64,000 nucleotides of DNA from positions 310,001 to 374,000 of the forward strand of contig NZ_AUGR01000002.1 in NCBI RefSeq assembly GCF_000422765.1. Direction: 5' to 3'. The translations under genes and the position numbers were made by a program. Position 1 is the stretch's first letter. Each line of letters starts with the position of its first letter. The DNA comes from Neptunomonas japonica DSM 18939. Lineage in GTDB: Bacteria > Pseudomonadota > Gammaproteobacteria > Pseudomonadales > Balneatricaceae. Of this stretch, positions 1-7,813 are shown one piece after another. The notes under the pieces were generated by a model that was not told the origin of the DNA, did no database searches, and saw only the letters and a program-made list of their open reading frames with translations.

Positions 1-834
1 CGAAAAGGCGGAGCCACGCACATTATTAGCTGGGTTGATTTTCTGAGATTTTGTGAAGAGACAGCCGCACGATACAACAACTCGCCACACTCATTTTTAC
101 AGAAAATAACCGATGTAGATGGCTACCGTCGCCACATCACACCCAACGAGCGCTGGGCACAATTCCAAAATAATGGATGGAAAGCCGTCACTCTCTCCCG
201 TGATGAAGCTGCCGACATTTTCCGCCCGCGTGTTAAGCGCAAAGTGGCGCGCTGCGAGATAAAGCTTAACACCAATATCTACTTCAACAACACGCTTGAA
301 GAGCATCACGGGGACTTTGTTCAGGTCGCATTTGATATGCGTAACCCCGACTTTATCTGGGTATATGAGTTAAAAAGCGGTGCATTGATTTGCAAAGCCG
401 AGTGGAACGCCAACCAGACTAGCTACTTCCCTAAAAGCTTTGTTCAACAAGGCCGTGAAAAGCGTGCAGATGGCCGCTTAAAACGCCTTGATATCAAGCG
501 TGACGAAATTGAAGCCGAGCGTGATGGTATCTATGCCATAGACCAAGAGCAAGGCGACACCATTGAGCTGGCCTCTACCTGCAGAATTAAAGAAAAAGTC
601 GCTAGGCAAATTGAAGATGCTGAGGTTATCGACGTCGAGCCTGTTCCCGTTAATGGCATTAAAAGCCCAGAGCAGATGACGTTTGACGAACGAATGGAGA
701 CCTTTGAGCAATACCAAAGCGGCGCAAAAGAAATACCCGAAGCTCATAAGTTTTGGGTGAAGACCTTCCCGCGCACCAAGGCTTATAAAGCCGCCGTAGC
801 ACGACGAGAAGATATAGCAGAAAACTGGAATTAA
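1..834 (+). CDS. Mu-type transposase A (DDE recombinase), C-terminal part
   Basis: The frame is open from the first base of the window to a TAA at 832-834, so the gene starts upstream and only about 277 C-terminal residues are seen. This part matches the C-terminal half of MuA: the end of the catalytic core, the beta-barrel domain (motif region DFIWVYE and KAEWN near 340-420) and the basic tail that contacts MuB and ClpX. MuA binds the phage ends and carries out strand transfer for integration and replicative transposition. The N-terminal end-binding domains and DDE triad are outside the window. A hairpin follows the stop codon. Confidence 0.9.
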   Translation, partial: RKGGATHIISWVDFLRFCEETAARYNNSPHSFLQKITDVDGYRRHITPNERWAQFQNNGWKAVTLSRDEAADIFRPRVKRKVARCEIKLNTNIYFNNTLEEHHGDFVQVAFDMRNPDFIWVYELKSGALICKAEWNANQTSYFPKSFVQQGREKRADGRLKRLDIKRDEIEAERDGIYAIDQEQGDTIELASTCRIKEKVARQIEDAEVIDVEPVPVNGIKSPEQMTFDERMETFEQYQSGAKEIPEAHKFWVKTFPRTKAYKAAVARREDIAENWN

Positions 835-841
835 AAAAGGA

Positions 842-861
842 CTGATGGTTGCCCCCATCAG
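842..861 (+). other. hairpin between transposase A and B genes
   Basis: CTGATGG at 842-848 and CCATCAG at 855-861 form a perfect 7-bp stem with a 6-base loop in the 54-base gap between A and B. There is no following T-run, so it is more likely an mRNA-stability or attenuation element than a terminator. Confidence 0.5.
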
Positions 862-888
862 CCCCTAACACACTATAAGGAGCACAGT

Positions 889-1623
889 ATGAGTAATGAA
901 TCTTACGCTATCAATGGCATAGCTGACATCGTTAATTTGAGCCTATGCGATGTAGCCCTTGAGCGCGCCATGTCACGCACTAACAGCCTGCCTGGCATGG
1001 TGTGTATGTATGGTCCATCGGGTTTTGGTAAATCGGTATCCGCGACCCACGTAGCCAACCGCCGCCGTGCTTACTACGTGCAAGCCAAAAGCGTGTGGAC
1101 GAAAAAAGCCACGCTCAAAGCAATTCTGCAAGAAATGGGGATACGCCCACTGGCCACGATCCCAGACATGCTTGATCAAGCAGCCGAAGAGCTGGCCAAA
1201 TCTGGCCGCCCTCTGATTATCGACGAGATGGATCACTTAGTGGATAAGAAAGCCGTTGAGCTGATCCGTGATCTATACGAAGCCAGCCAAGCCGCCATCC
1301 TGTTAATCGGCGAAGAACAGCTACCCAACAAGCTGAAAAAATATGAGCGTTTCCATGGCCGCATTCTGGCATGGGTACCTGCTCAACCAGTGACGTTAGA
1401 AGATGCCAAAAAGCTAACGCCGCTCTATGCGCCGTTTGTCGAGATAACCGGCGACCTGCTCAGCCACATTGTGCAGTTATCTGCAGGAAGTGTGCGCCGT
1501 GTTGCTGTGAATATGGAAATGATCCAGGAAGAGGCCAATGAGATGGGCTGGTCGAGCGTCGACAAGGCCACTTGGGGCAAGCGTGAACTCTACACAGGCG
1601 AAGCGCCTAAGCGCCGAATTTAA
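889..1623 (+). CDS. Mu-type transposition target ATPase B
   Basis: A 244-residue AAA+ ATPase with Walker A GPSGFGKS at residues 42-49 and Walker B LIIDEMD near 109-115. MuB binds target DNA with ATP, delivers it to the MuA transpososome and gives target immunity. The protein is shorter than the 312-residue Mu B and resembles the compact TnsC/ExeA-like B proteins of B3/D3112-type phages. A ribosome site (AAGGAG) lies at 876-881 before the ATG. It directly follows transposase A, as expected for an early A-B operon. Confidence 0.9.
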   Translation: MSNESYAINGIADIVNLSLCDVALERAMSRTNSLPGMVCMYGPSGFGKSVSATHVANRRRAYYVQAKSVWTKKATLKAILQEMGIRPLATIPDMLDQAAEELAKSGRPLIIDEMDHLVDKKAVELIRDLYEASQAAILLIGEEQLPNKLKKYERFHGRILAWVPAQPVTLEDAKKLTPLYAPFVEITGDLLSHIVQLSAGSVRRVAVNMEMIQEEANEMGWSSVDKATWGKRELYTGEAPKRRI

Positions 1624-1636
1624 GGTGAGAGCTGAG

Positions 1637-2311
1637 ATGGGGACGATGATGCAAGTAGCAGAGGAACAACACGTGGCAGAGCTGCAACGTAAAACACCGC
1701 GTAAAGGTATACGAAAGCCTTTACAGATGGAGTTGATAGGCGGTAAGCCCGCACGCCAGCGTGTGTGGGAGCAGATCAAACAACATAAGGAACTGTTCAA
1801 AATCTACGATATATCTCGCCAGGCAAATGCAGACGACGAAACCGTAAAGACTTACCTGCAAAGCTTGGTAAACGGTGGGTATGTGGTTCGCCTAACAGAA
1901 TCGAAGTTTGAAAAATCTGAGTTCCAACTCATTAAAGACACGGGCATTGAAGCGCCTCGCCTTAACCGCGACGGCACTCCTGTCACGCTGGGGCTAGGGC
2001 AAGAAGCCATGTGGCGATGTTTACGTAAGCTGGGTGCAATGGATTCCCGCCAACTGGCAAGCCATGCATCAACCTGCGGCGTAGAGGTAAAAGAAGCAAC
2101 CGCGAACCGTTATGTAAAAGCACTCAAAAAGGCTGGTTATTTGAAAGTGGTTTTTCCCTGTAATCCACGTCAACGCAAGCTTGAAGTGCTCCAGCTGATT
2201 AAGCGCATGGATACAGGCCCACGCGCCCCACAAATCCAGCGCGTTAAAACCGTTTACGACCCTAACCTCAACAAAGTAATGCACGCAGAAGATCCGGAGG
2301 AGTTGTCATGA
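1637..2311 (+). CDS. early phage winged-helix protein, unknown role
   Basis: About 224 residues. The start is set at ATG 1637 because AAGGTGAG lies just upstream (1622-1629); a longer frame reaching back to 1538 would overlap the B gene by 86 bases and has no ribosome site. Two repeated sections (about residues 30-90 and 120-190) read like winged-helix units: a run through ISRQANADDETVKTYLQSL, then SHASTCGVEVKEATANRYVKAL. This suggests a tandem DNA-binding protein. I do not recognise a named family. It overlaps the next gene by 4 bases (ATGA), so the two are translationally coupled. Confidence 0.7.
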   Translation: MGTMMQVAEEQHVAELQRKTPRKGIRKPLQMELIGGKPARQRVWEQIKQHKELFKIYDISRQANADDETVKTYLQSLVNGGYVVRLTESKFEKSEFQLIKDTGIEAPRLNRDGTPVTLGLGQEAMWRCLRKLGAMDSRQLASHASTCGVEVKEATANRYVKALKKAGYLKVVFPCNPRQRKLEVLQLIKRMDTGPRAPQIQRVKTVYDPNLNKVMHAEDPEELS

Positions 2312-2670
2312 AAACAGATATCAGTAACTGGGGTGAGCAACCGCCAGAGTTTATACAGCTGCTTGCTAGCGCCGTAGAAGAAGCTGGCTCCATCAAGTCT
2401 GTCGCTAAAAAGCTGGATATATCACGTACTAGTGCAAGTTTGCTACTGAGCAATAAGTACACCAGCCCTAGCGTTAGAAAAATGGAATCGAAAATTCTTG
2501 AAAAGTTGGGAGTGGTTGAGTGCCCCGAGTTGGGTGAGATCGCTGTCCAAACGTGCCGAAAAAACTGCGCAGTGCAGTTTCCACCTAACCACCCCTTGAA
2601 GCTGCAACTCTGGAGGTCATGCTCGATCTGCGAGCACAACCCTGCCTCAATTAAAGGGAAAGCATCATGA
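2308..2670 (+). CDS. HTH protein with C-terminal cysteine cluster
   Basis: 120 residues. Residues about 30-60 (KSVAKKLDISRTSASLLLSN) form a helix-turn-helix of Cro/C1 type. The C-terminal half holds four cysteines (CRKNC, then CSIC) that could bind a metal. Similar small proteins occur in the early operons of Mu-like prophages, where their role is not settled. Starts at an ATGA overlap with the upstream gene and ends in an ATGA overlap with the next, so it is part of a tightly packed early operon. Confidence 0.65.
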   Translation: MKTDISNWGEQPPEFIQLLASAVEEAGSIKSVAKKLDISRTSASLLLSNKYTSPSVRKMESKILEKLGVVECPELGEIAVQTCRKNCAVQFPPNHPLKLQLWRSCSICEHNPASIKGKAS

Positions 2671-2927
2671 ACGCACAAAACACCCATATCGTTAGCAAGC
2701 TGCAAGAAGCGCAAGTCGCTGTTGCCAACTTAGTTGATGCAGGTATGACCGTCACCCACATCAGCATCGAAGGCCGTATGCCACGTATCAACCTGCAGCA
2801 CCCGCCGCGCAAAAACATGACCGTGTGCTGGAAGGCCATTCGTCCCCGTAAAGCCGGTGGCCGTGAATGTGAAATGGCAGCGTTGTTGAATGGCTGCGAA
2901 GTTCGCTGGACAGAGGAGAACTACTGA
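2667..2927 (+). CDS. small early phage protein, unknown
   Basis: 86 residues, overlapping both neighbours by 1 to 4 bases. The protein is basic in its second half (PPRKNMTVCWKAIRPRKAGG) and could contact nucleic acid. No family is recognised; reality is supported mainly by the packed operon context and by consistent codon use. Confidence 0.55.
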   Translation: MNAQNTHIVSKLQEAQVAVANLVDAGMTVTHISIEGRMPRINLQHPPRKNMTVCWKAIRPRKAGGRECEMAALLNGCEVRWTEENY

Positions 2928-3217
2928 TGAGCGCTTATTACGTGATCGATTTACAACGCACTGATATTCAAAAAGGCATCGTCGTATTTTTGGCAGCAGA
3001 CATGAAAACCCGCACCCGCTTTTTGGAAGATGCAGGCAGTTTTATGGAAGAGTTTATCAATGAAAACTTAGAGCGCTTTGATAACGGCAGCACCACACGG
3101 GCCGTGTTAACCAGCGCAGTAAAAACTAATAGCCGCACTATTTTACCGCTGAGGAGTTTGCACCTTAGCTCTTTGTTTCATGCATATAGCGACAACATTC
3201 GGAGACAAGCGATATGA
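2927..3217 (+). CDS. small early phage protein, unknown
   Basis: 96 residues, ATG overlapping the previous stop by one base (TGATG) and ATGA overlap with the next gene. Mixed charge, no clear motif, no membrane segment. Function unknown; its place between B and the DUF3164 gene is where Mu-like phages carry small semi-essential early proteins. Confidence 0.55.
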   Translation: MSAYYVIDLQRTDIQKGIVVFLAADMKTRTRFLEDAGSFMEEFINENLERFDNGSTTRAVLTSAVKTNSRTILPLRSLHLSSLFHAYSDNIRRQAI

Positions 3218-3834
3218 ACCAGCAACTCAATATTCCTGTTGGATACCTTAAGGATAACCGTGGCAGATTAGTGCCGATTGAGAACGTAGAGCAGATTGAT
3301 ATTGAGCGCAATGACATGGTTCTTGAGCTAATTAAAAAAGCGAAAGAGCTGCGTGAAGAGATGCTCAAATTCAAACTTGATGGATTTGGCGATGTTGCTG
3401 CTTTGGTCGAGCTGTCGCTGGAACAGTACGGCGTAAAAGTTGGCGGAAAAAAAGGCAACGTTAGCCTCACCAGCTTCGACGGAAAATACAAAATACAGCG
3501 ATCTATCGCCGAGCATATTGAGTTTGATGAGCGCCTGTTAGCTGCCAAAGCTTTAATAGACAAATGCATCCATCGTTGGACAGAAAACTCAGGGAACGAG
3601 ATCAAAGTGTTAGTAGAGCAAGCCTTCCAAGTAGACAAGCAAGGCAACCTCAGCACTGCACGTATTCTCGGCCTACGTCGGAGCAAAATAGATGATGCCG
3701 ATTGGCTAAAAGCGATGGAAGCAATCGCCGACTCTATTCAGGTAACGGGGAGTAAGTCGTACCTGCGCTTTTATGAGAGATGCGGCGAAACCGACCAGTT
3801 CAAGCCTGTTTCATTAGATCTAGCAAAGCTCTAG
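3214..3834 (+). CDS. DUF3164 family phage early protein
   Basis: 206 residues matching the DUF3164 family found in the early region of Mu-like prophages: an N-terminal section with GYLKDNRGRLVP, a helical middle and a conserved C-terminal half (residues about 80-200, with SFDGKYKIQRSIAE). The family is often misnamed sulfate transporter in databases; nothing here is membrane-like. The molecular role is unknown. It sits at the position of early accessory genes between B and gemA. Confidence 0.8.
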   Translation: MNQQLNIPVGYLKDNRGRLVPIENVEQIDIERNDMVLELIKKAKELREEMLKFKLDGFGDVAALVELSLEQYGVKVGGKKGNVSLTSFDGKYKIQRSIAEHIEFDERLLAAKALIDKCIHRWTENSGNEIKVLVEQAFQVDKQGNLSTARILGLRRSKIDDADWLKAMEAIADSIQVTGSKSYLRFYERCGETDQFKPVSLDLAKL

Positions 3835-3842
3835 GAGGCGTT

Positions 3843-4085
3843 ATGACCATCTACACCGAACAGTCCGTTATCAATTACGTCGCAGGTAAAGGGATGCTAA
3901 CCCAAGGACAAGCGACGGCTGCAGTCAATGCGATTCAACACATGATTGTTGAAGCCTGTAAGCGTGGTGATGAACTGCACTTGGAATGCGGCAACTTTGA
4001 AAAAATCCAGAAAGGCGGCGTTAACGGGATTGTATTTCGTCAGGATGAAGCTGTTAAGGAGTATCTCAATGGCTCCTCAAATTAA
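3843..4085 (+). CDS. small phage protein, possibly HU-like
   Basis: 80 residues from ATG 3843, with AGGAGG at 3833-3838 as a clear ribosome site; an upstream start at 3780 would lie inside the previous gene. The segment GDELHLECGNFEKIQKGG resembles the beta-arm approach of HU/IHF proteins (compare GDEVVLIGLGKF in the gene at 4598), so a divergent HU-like fold is possible. That is inference from one short motif. Confidence 0.55.
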   Translation: MTIYTEQSVINYVAGKGMLTQGQATAAVNAIQHMIVEACKRGDELHLECGNFEKIQKGGVNGIVFRQDEAVKEYLNGSSN

Positions 4086-4239
4086 ACAGTCTGAAGCTGA
4101 TGTCGCTGAGGTCATCGCCTGGACCGAAGAGCACCGCATGGGGGAAACAACCGACCACGAAGATGGCACCTACGAAGACGGCGTTTATGACGCCCTTATG
4201 TGGGCGCTGGGATACATCCAAACACGACCTGATCAGTAG
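4069..4239 (+). CDS. small acidic phage protein, unknown
   Basis: 56 residues from ATG 4069, overlapping the previous gene by 17 bases; AAGGAG at 4056-4061 supports this start. The product is acidic with an aromatic C-terminal half (EDGVYDALMWALGYIQ). Function unknown. Small acidic proteins of early phage operons often act as inhibitors or DNA mimics, but there is no direct support here. Confidence 0.5.
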   Translation: MAPQIKQSEADVAEVIAWTEEHRMGETTDHEDGTYEDGVYDALMWALGYIQTRPDQ

Positions 4240-4249
4240 GAGTGGCAGC

Positions 4250-4504
4250 ATGGCAAAGCAAAAAATTGTAGATCAAGAAAAAGTAGCGCAGTTCATTCGT
4301 GACAATAACGAGAACATGTCCGGTGCTCAAATGGCAGAAAAGCTGGAGATATCCGTATCAATGGTGACTCGTATTCGCCGTAAAGCAGGCGTTATATCGC
4401 CGAAAATGAAAGCTCGTCTTGATTCCACAAGAGATAGCGATGAAATGAGAAGCCATGCAATGGCTGGAAGCATGAGTCTGGATGGCTTGCGCCACCCTTG
4501 GTAA
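4250..4504 (+). CDS. small HTH protein
   Basis: 84 residues from ATG 4250 (TAGGAG at 4237-4242). Residues about 20-50 (MSGAQMAEKLEISVSMVTRIRRKAG) form a helix-turn-helix with an arginine-rich recognition helix. Probably a small DNA-binding regulator of the early region; no named family. Followed by an intergenic gap with nested hairpins. Confidence 0.6.
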   Translation: MAKQKIVDQEKVAQFIRDNNENMSGAQMAEKLEISVSMVTRIRRKAGVISPKMKARLDSTRDSDEMRSHAMAGSMSLDGLRHPW

Positions 4505-4511
4505 TAGCGAA

Positions 4512-4559
4512 ACGCCCAGCTTTTTAAAGCAACGGGCGTCTATCCAGCGTGGCAGCTGG
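4512..4559 (+). other. nested hairpins in gap before HU-like gene
   Basis: ACGCCC (4512-4517) pairs with GGGCGT (4534-4539); inside it GCTTT and AAAGC (4519-4530) form a second stem. CCAGC (4544-4548) and GCTGG (4555-4559) form another. No T-run follows. Likely RNA structure setting expression between 4504 and 4598. Confidence 0.45.
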
Positions 4560-4597
4560 GTACTGATGAGCAGCCAATAAAACCAAAGGAAACACAC

Positions 4598-4909
4598 ATG
4601 AACAAGTCTGAACTGATCGAAGTAGTAACCAACAAAATGAAAATTGAGCATGATCGGGCCGTGAGCAAAGCGGATGTAGAAGCCCTGTTGAATAGCCTTA
4701 CTTCAGTGACAACAAACGCGCTAAAAACAGGTGATGAAGTCGTACTAATAGGCTTAGGCAAGTTCAGCACCGGCCATCGCGCAGCCCGCATAGGTCGAAA
4801 CCCTCAAACCGGTGAGCCTTTGGATATTGCAGCAGCTACAACAGCCAAGTTTACACCGGCTAAAGCGCTAAAAGACGCGCTGAATAACCCGTTTAATCGA
4901 GCCGTGTAA
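4598..4909 (+). CDS. HU-family histone-like DNA-binding protein
   Basis: 103 residues with a full HU/IHF fold: N-terminal helices (MNKSELIEVVTNK), the GLGKF turn near residue 50, and the arm region with GRNPQTGEPL near 70 followed by AKFTPAKALKDAL. HU bends DNA and is a required host cofactor for assembling the Mu transpososome and for the strong gyrase-site loop; a phage-borne copy would fit that job. It stands alone between two hairpin-containing gaps, so it may be expressed separately from its neighbours. Confidence 0.9.
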   Translation: MNKSELIEVVTNKMKIEHDRAVSKADVEALLNSLTSVTTNALKTGDEVVLIGLGKFSTGHRAARIGRNPQTGEPLDIAAATTAKFTPAKALKDALNNPFNRAV

Positions 4910-4934
4910 CCACAAACTACACGAAAACGATTAC

Positions 4935-4959
4935 CAGTGGCCGCCCAGCGCGGCCACTG
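4935..4959 (+). other. perfect 10-bp hairpin after HU-like gene
   Basis: CAGTGGCCGC (4935-4944) and GCGGCCACTG (4950-4959) form a perfect GC-rich 10-bp stem with a 5-base loop, 26 bases after the HU-like stop codon. No T-run follows, so a factor-independent terminator is unlikely; a transcript-end protecting or attenuating element fits better. Confidence 0.55.
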
Positions 4960-4986
4960 CTGTGTAAAGAACATAGGAATCAACAA

Positions 4987-5415
4987 ATGATAACTAAAGA
5001 ACAGTGGATCGAAATTGAAAATGACTTAACTGGCATGTTTGCATCCGTAAAGTTTCAATACGGCGAGCATGAGATAAGTGTGTCTAGAGAGAGGGTTGGT
5101 GAGGGTAAGTACGAGCTGATGGTGTACGTGGATGGTTCCATTAAAGGTGCGTGGCACATGCCTGACAAAGAAGGCTTTCTTCCCGTTATTAAAGACGTAT
5201 GGCGCACTCGTAAAAAAGCTATTTACTCACCACAAAAGAAAGCAAAAATTATCAAAGATCTAGGGAAACGGCTTACTAAAGAGGTTTATCCAGAATTGGA
5301 TAAAACCATCGTCTACTACAGCCCTGATTTCACTACGGCCAAGTCGCTGGTGCGTCAGTATAAAAAGCTAGAAGGAATAACTCTGATCAAGCCGGAGGAT
5401 GGCTTTAATGGATAA
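4987..5415 (+). CDS. phage protein of unknown function
   Basis: 142 residues, no signal or membrane segment. It is basic in the middle (RKKAIYSPQKKAKIIKDLGKR) with a YYSPDFTTAKSLVRQYKK section near the end. No family is recognised. It overlaps the DUF2786 gene start by 8 bases and carries that gene's ribosome site, so the two are coupled. Confidence 0.65.
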   Translation: MITKEQWIEIENDLTGMFASVKFQYGEHEISVSRERVGEGKYELMVYVDGSIKGAWHMPDKEGFLPVIKDVWRTRKKAIYSPQKKAKIIKDLGKRLTKEVYPELDKTIVYYSPDFTTAKSLVRQYKKLEGITLIKPEDGFNG

Positions 5416-6181
5416 CAAGAAAGTATTAGAGAAAATAAAGAAGTGCCTAGCGTTAGCGCAATCAGATAACCCCAACGAAGCCGCCGCTGCCATGCGACAA
5501 GCTCAAGCCTTGATGGCCAAATACAACATTGATAATGATGCCGTTGAGTTATCCGATGTGAATGAGTTTGCGGCAAAGGTTGGGAGTACAAAAAAACAAC
5601 CCGCGTATGTGCATGGCCTTTGTAATGTTATTTGCCGTGTTATGGGCGTCGAAGCGTACTTTAGGGTCGAATCAGGATGGGGACGTGCAGCATCATCTGT
5701 ATGTTTTTTGGGTGTTGGAAGTCGTCCTGAATTAGCTGGTTATGCCTATGAAGTGCTGGCGAGGCAGTTAAAGAAGGATCGAACGGCATACTTGAAAACA
5801 CTAAAACGGTACAAGCCAGCGAATAAGTCCCGCAAAGCAGACCTGTTTGCAGAGGCGTGGGTATTTGCTGTTATGTCAAAGATCACAGAGTTTGCTATTA
5901 GTGATAAAGAAAAAGGGCTAGTGGTTCGGTTTAAAGAACAAAATATGAAAGATCTAAAAGAAGGTAAGTTTAGCAAAAATCACAAATCTACAAGCCGAGA
6001 CTGTGATGCCCAACAGGCTGGATATAGCAAAGGTAGAGAAGCTGCATTACATCGCGCTACAGGTAGTGATAAACGTGCTGCTCTGAGTTGCCGCGCCTTA
6101 AGCAAAGGCGCGGACTTTTTACCCCATCGAGCACGTTCCTTATGCTCGCCGGTTGTCGCTCCTGAATCGCCCCTAATTTAA
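5408..6181 (+). CDS. DUF2786 family phage protein, odd C-terminal extension
   Basis: The start is set at ATG 5408, 9 bases after GGAGG (5394-5398); ATG 5399 is too close to it. The N-terminal 45 residues (KKCLALAQSDNPNEAAAAMRQAQ) are the DUF2786 helical domain, and the middle part up to GYSKGREAALHR near residue 220 is typical of phage members of this family. The last 40 residues are not: they are read through a terminator-like hairpin (6091-6120) and a second inverted repeat, and look like translated non-coding DNA. A lost stop codon or small frameshift near 6060-6086 is likely; a TGA sits in the next frame at 6084-6086. Function of the family is unknown. Confidence 0.75.
   Translation: MDNKKVLEKIKKCLALAQSDNPNEAAAAMRQAQALMAKYNIDNDAVELSDVNEFAAKVGSTKKQPAYVHGLCNVICRVMGVEAYFRVESGWGRAASSVCFLGVGSRPELAGYAYEVLARQLKKDRTAYLKTLKRYKPANKSRKADLFAEAWVFAVMSKITEFAISDKEKGLVVRFKEQNMKDLKEGKFSKNHKSTSRDCDAQQAGYSKGREAALHRATGSDKRAALSCRALSKGADFLPHRARSLCSPVVAPESPLI
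6091..6120 (+). terminator. factor-independent terminator overlapping the DUF2786 gene end
   Basis: CCGCGCCTT (6091-6099) and AAGGCGCGG (6105-6113) form a perfect 9-bp GC-rich stem with a 5-base loop, followed by AC and five Ts (6116-6120). This has the form of an intrinsic terminator but lies inside the open reading frame above. A second short repeat (CGAGCA 6128-6133 and TGCTCG 6143-6148) follows. Confidence 0.65.
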
Positions 6182-6203
6182 CTAACTACCACTCACATAG
6201 CTA

Positions 6204-6218
6204 TAGGAAAAATTCCTA
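6204..6218. promoter_or_regulatory. inverted repeat upstream of gemA-like gene
   Basis: TAGGAA and TTCCTA flank three As, 16 bases before the ATG at 6234; it overlaps the approach to the ribosome site AAAAGGAG (6218-6225). It could be an operator for the middle genes or an RNA hairpin; nothing decides between them. Confidence 0.35.
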
Positions 6219-6233
6219 AAAGGAGTCTTTTTA

Positions 6234-6674
6234 ATGACTGATAAACGCGACACCCCACCCACTAAAGATAACCGTAAAGCCATTACCGCCCGTATTCACA
6301 TTGCTAAAAAAGAACTGGGACTGGATGACGACACTTACCGAGCCATGCTCCAGCAAGTAACTAAACATAATAGCTGTGCTGATATGCACATTCGTGATCT
6401 GTATCGCGTGATGGAACATCTTAAAACGTTGGGCTACAAACCCGCTGCGCGCAAGTTTGGTAAGCGGCCAAACCCGCCTAAAGATAAAGCGGCACTCATG
6501 AGTAAGGTGGAAGCGTTGCTGGCAGATAGAGGGCTGCATTGGAACTATGCGCACGCTATGGCTCAGCGTATGTTTAAAGTGGAGAAAGTGGATTGGCTAG
6601 ATAGAGATCAATTATGGAGGTTGGTTGCCGCGTTAGAAAAAGCCGTAAAACGTGTTAAGCCTACCAAGATTTAA
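6234..6674 (+). CDS. GemA-like regulatory protein (gp16, DUF1018)
   Basis: 146 residues matching the Mu GemA/gp16 family: IHIAKKELGLDDDTYRAML near residue 22-40 and the C-terminal helical part with WLDRDQLWRLVAALEK. In Mu, GemA alters host gene expression and DNA topology and lies just before mor. The same order is kept here, with one extra gene between. It follows the terminator at 6091-6120, so it may begin a separate transcription unit. Confidence 0.85.
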   Translation: MTDKRDTPPTKDNRKAITARIHIAKKELGLDDDTYRAMLQQVTKHNSCADMHIRDLYRVMEHLKTLGYKPAARKFGKRPNPPKDKAALMSKVEALLADRGLHWNYAHAMAQRMFKVEKVDWLDRDQLWRLVAALEKAVKRVKPTKI

Positions 6675-6719
6675 CGCAAAATCAGCTACAATAAAACAGA
6701 TATAAGATAAGGAGGTTTT

Positions 6720-7289
6720 ATGTTTAAAGAGATCGAGTTTGACCCTGCTTCTTTTCGAGAATGTTTCTGGCACTTCATCAAGCACACCACATTAAAAGAA
6801 AAACTAGCTGCCCAAGCTTTATTTGAGCTTCTTGAAATAAAGTCTGTCAGTAGTTCCGTAGTCAATAAGGCGCTCAGGAAGTGGTTTGAAGAGGATGGAG
6901 GTATCAGCTGGAAGAACCCTGAATATGCTTATATGTGCGGAATGCAAAAGCGCGATAAAGCGTGTACGTTTATTCAGCAGCTAGATTTTTTGGTAGCCGC
7001 TATGCTACACCGCTACAGTTTCAATTGGCATTTTCAATACAGTTTAACCATGAACAATGATTTAAAGGTCGAGTTACTAGCGGCGGTAGAGCCTCATTAC
7101 AGTTGTGTAATTCATAGTGCAGATGCATTTAAAATGGTTGATCCTGTTGCTTACGTTAGCACTAAGCCGTTTGCCGACGTGTTTGAATGCAAGTGCTTGT
7201 TGAATTGGGCACCTGCTTCGCAAAGGAACCAGAGTAGCTGGAAAGCACGTATTGAAAAATATAAGGCTGAGCGTCAAAACTCCCGCTAA
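6720..7289 (+). CDS. phage protein of unknown function
   Basis: 189 residues, preceded by a strong ribosome site (AAGGAGG at 6710-6716). No signal peptide; aromatic-rich (ECFWHFIKH, SFNWHFQYS). I do not recognise it. It sits between gemA and mor, a slot that varies between Mu-like phages, and its codon use is slightly more AT-rich than the flanking genes, which would fit an acquired accessory gene. Confidence 0.6.
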   Translation: MFKEIEFDPASFRECFWHFIKHTTLKEKLAAQALFELLEIKSVSSSVVNKALRKWFEEDGGISWKNPEYAYMCGMQKRDKACTFIQQLDFLVAAMLHRYSFNWHFQYSLTMNNDLKVELLAAVEPHYSCVIHSADAFKMVDPVAYVSTKPFADVFECKCLLNWAPASQRNQSSWKARIEKYKAERQNSR

Positions 7290-7316
7290 CAAAAATCATT
7301 TTTTTCTAACGCACCG

Positions 7317-7356
7317 ACCCCTTACACTGAACAGCATCACCCTTGAGGCTGTTCAG
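7317..7356 (+). promoter_or_regulatory. 9-bp inverted repeat ending flush at the mor start codon
   Basis: CTGAACAGC (7327-7335) and GCTGTTCAG (7348-7356) are a perfect dyad; the right arm ends at the base before the ATG at 7357, and the likely ribosome site TGAGG (7344-7348) lies in the loop. ACCCCTT at 7317-7323 matches the core of the late-promoter motif seen at 7814, 16292 and 31769. The repeat could be an autoregulatory operator or an RNA hairpin that controls mor translation. Confidence 0.5.
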
Positions 7357-7800
7357 ATGACTACTCAAATCGCCAAATTACAAAGCCTATTACCCGACTC
7401 GATCCATGCGGTTGCAGCGGCCATTGGTATGCCTGCAACACTGAAGTTAGTCGAACGGTTTGGCGGTACTACATTGCCTATGCGCTTGGGCGCTAACCGT
7501 TTGGGTCGTGCGGCGCTTGATGCTTTGTCTCAACAGATAGGCCATGATGAAACCCAAAAGCTTGCACTGTATGCGGGCGGTGAACCGTTGTATATACCTC
7601 AGTGTCATGTTGCCGTTCGCCGCTTACGTGACCTTGATATCTGCTCTGCATTTGAGGCGGCGGTACGTGACGGTAAAACGGCGAACGCTGCTGTGACTGA
7701 GCTAGCTTTAAAATATAAACTGACTGATCGGTGGGTGTGGCGTATTTTGAAAGAGACGCCGATTCAGGTTGAACCAGCCACGCCTGATCTATTTAACTAA
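7357..7800 (+). CDS. mor: Mor/C-type transcription activator
   Basis: 147 residues with the Mor family layout: an N-terminal helical dimerization part (AAAIGMPATLKLVERFGG) and a C-terminal HTH (TELALKYKLTDRWVWRILKE, about residues 112-131). Mu has two such proteins, Mor for the middle promoter and C for the late promoters. Only one is seen in this window, as in B3/D3112-type phages, so it probably activates all late operons. The start at 7357 is chosen because the longer frame runs into the preceding gene. It lies immediately upstream of the first late-promoter motif. Confidence 0.85.
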   Translation: MTTQIAKLQSLLPDSIHAVAAAIGMPATLKLVERFGGTTLPMRLGANRLGRAALDALSQQIGHDETQKLALYAGGEPLYIPQCHVAVRRLRDLDICSAFEAAVRDGKTANAAVTELALKYKLTDRWVWRILKETPIQVEPATPDLFN

Positions 7801-7813
7801 GTCGTTCGACCAG

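Noticed and set aside
1538-1636. Longer start for the winged-helix gene
   Set aside because: It overlaps the MuB gene by 86 bases without a ribosome site; ATG 1637 has one.
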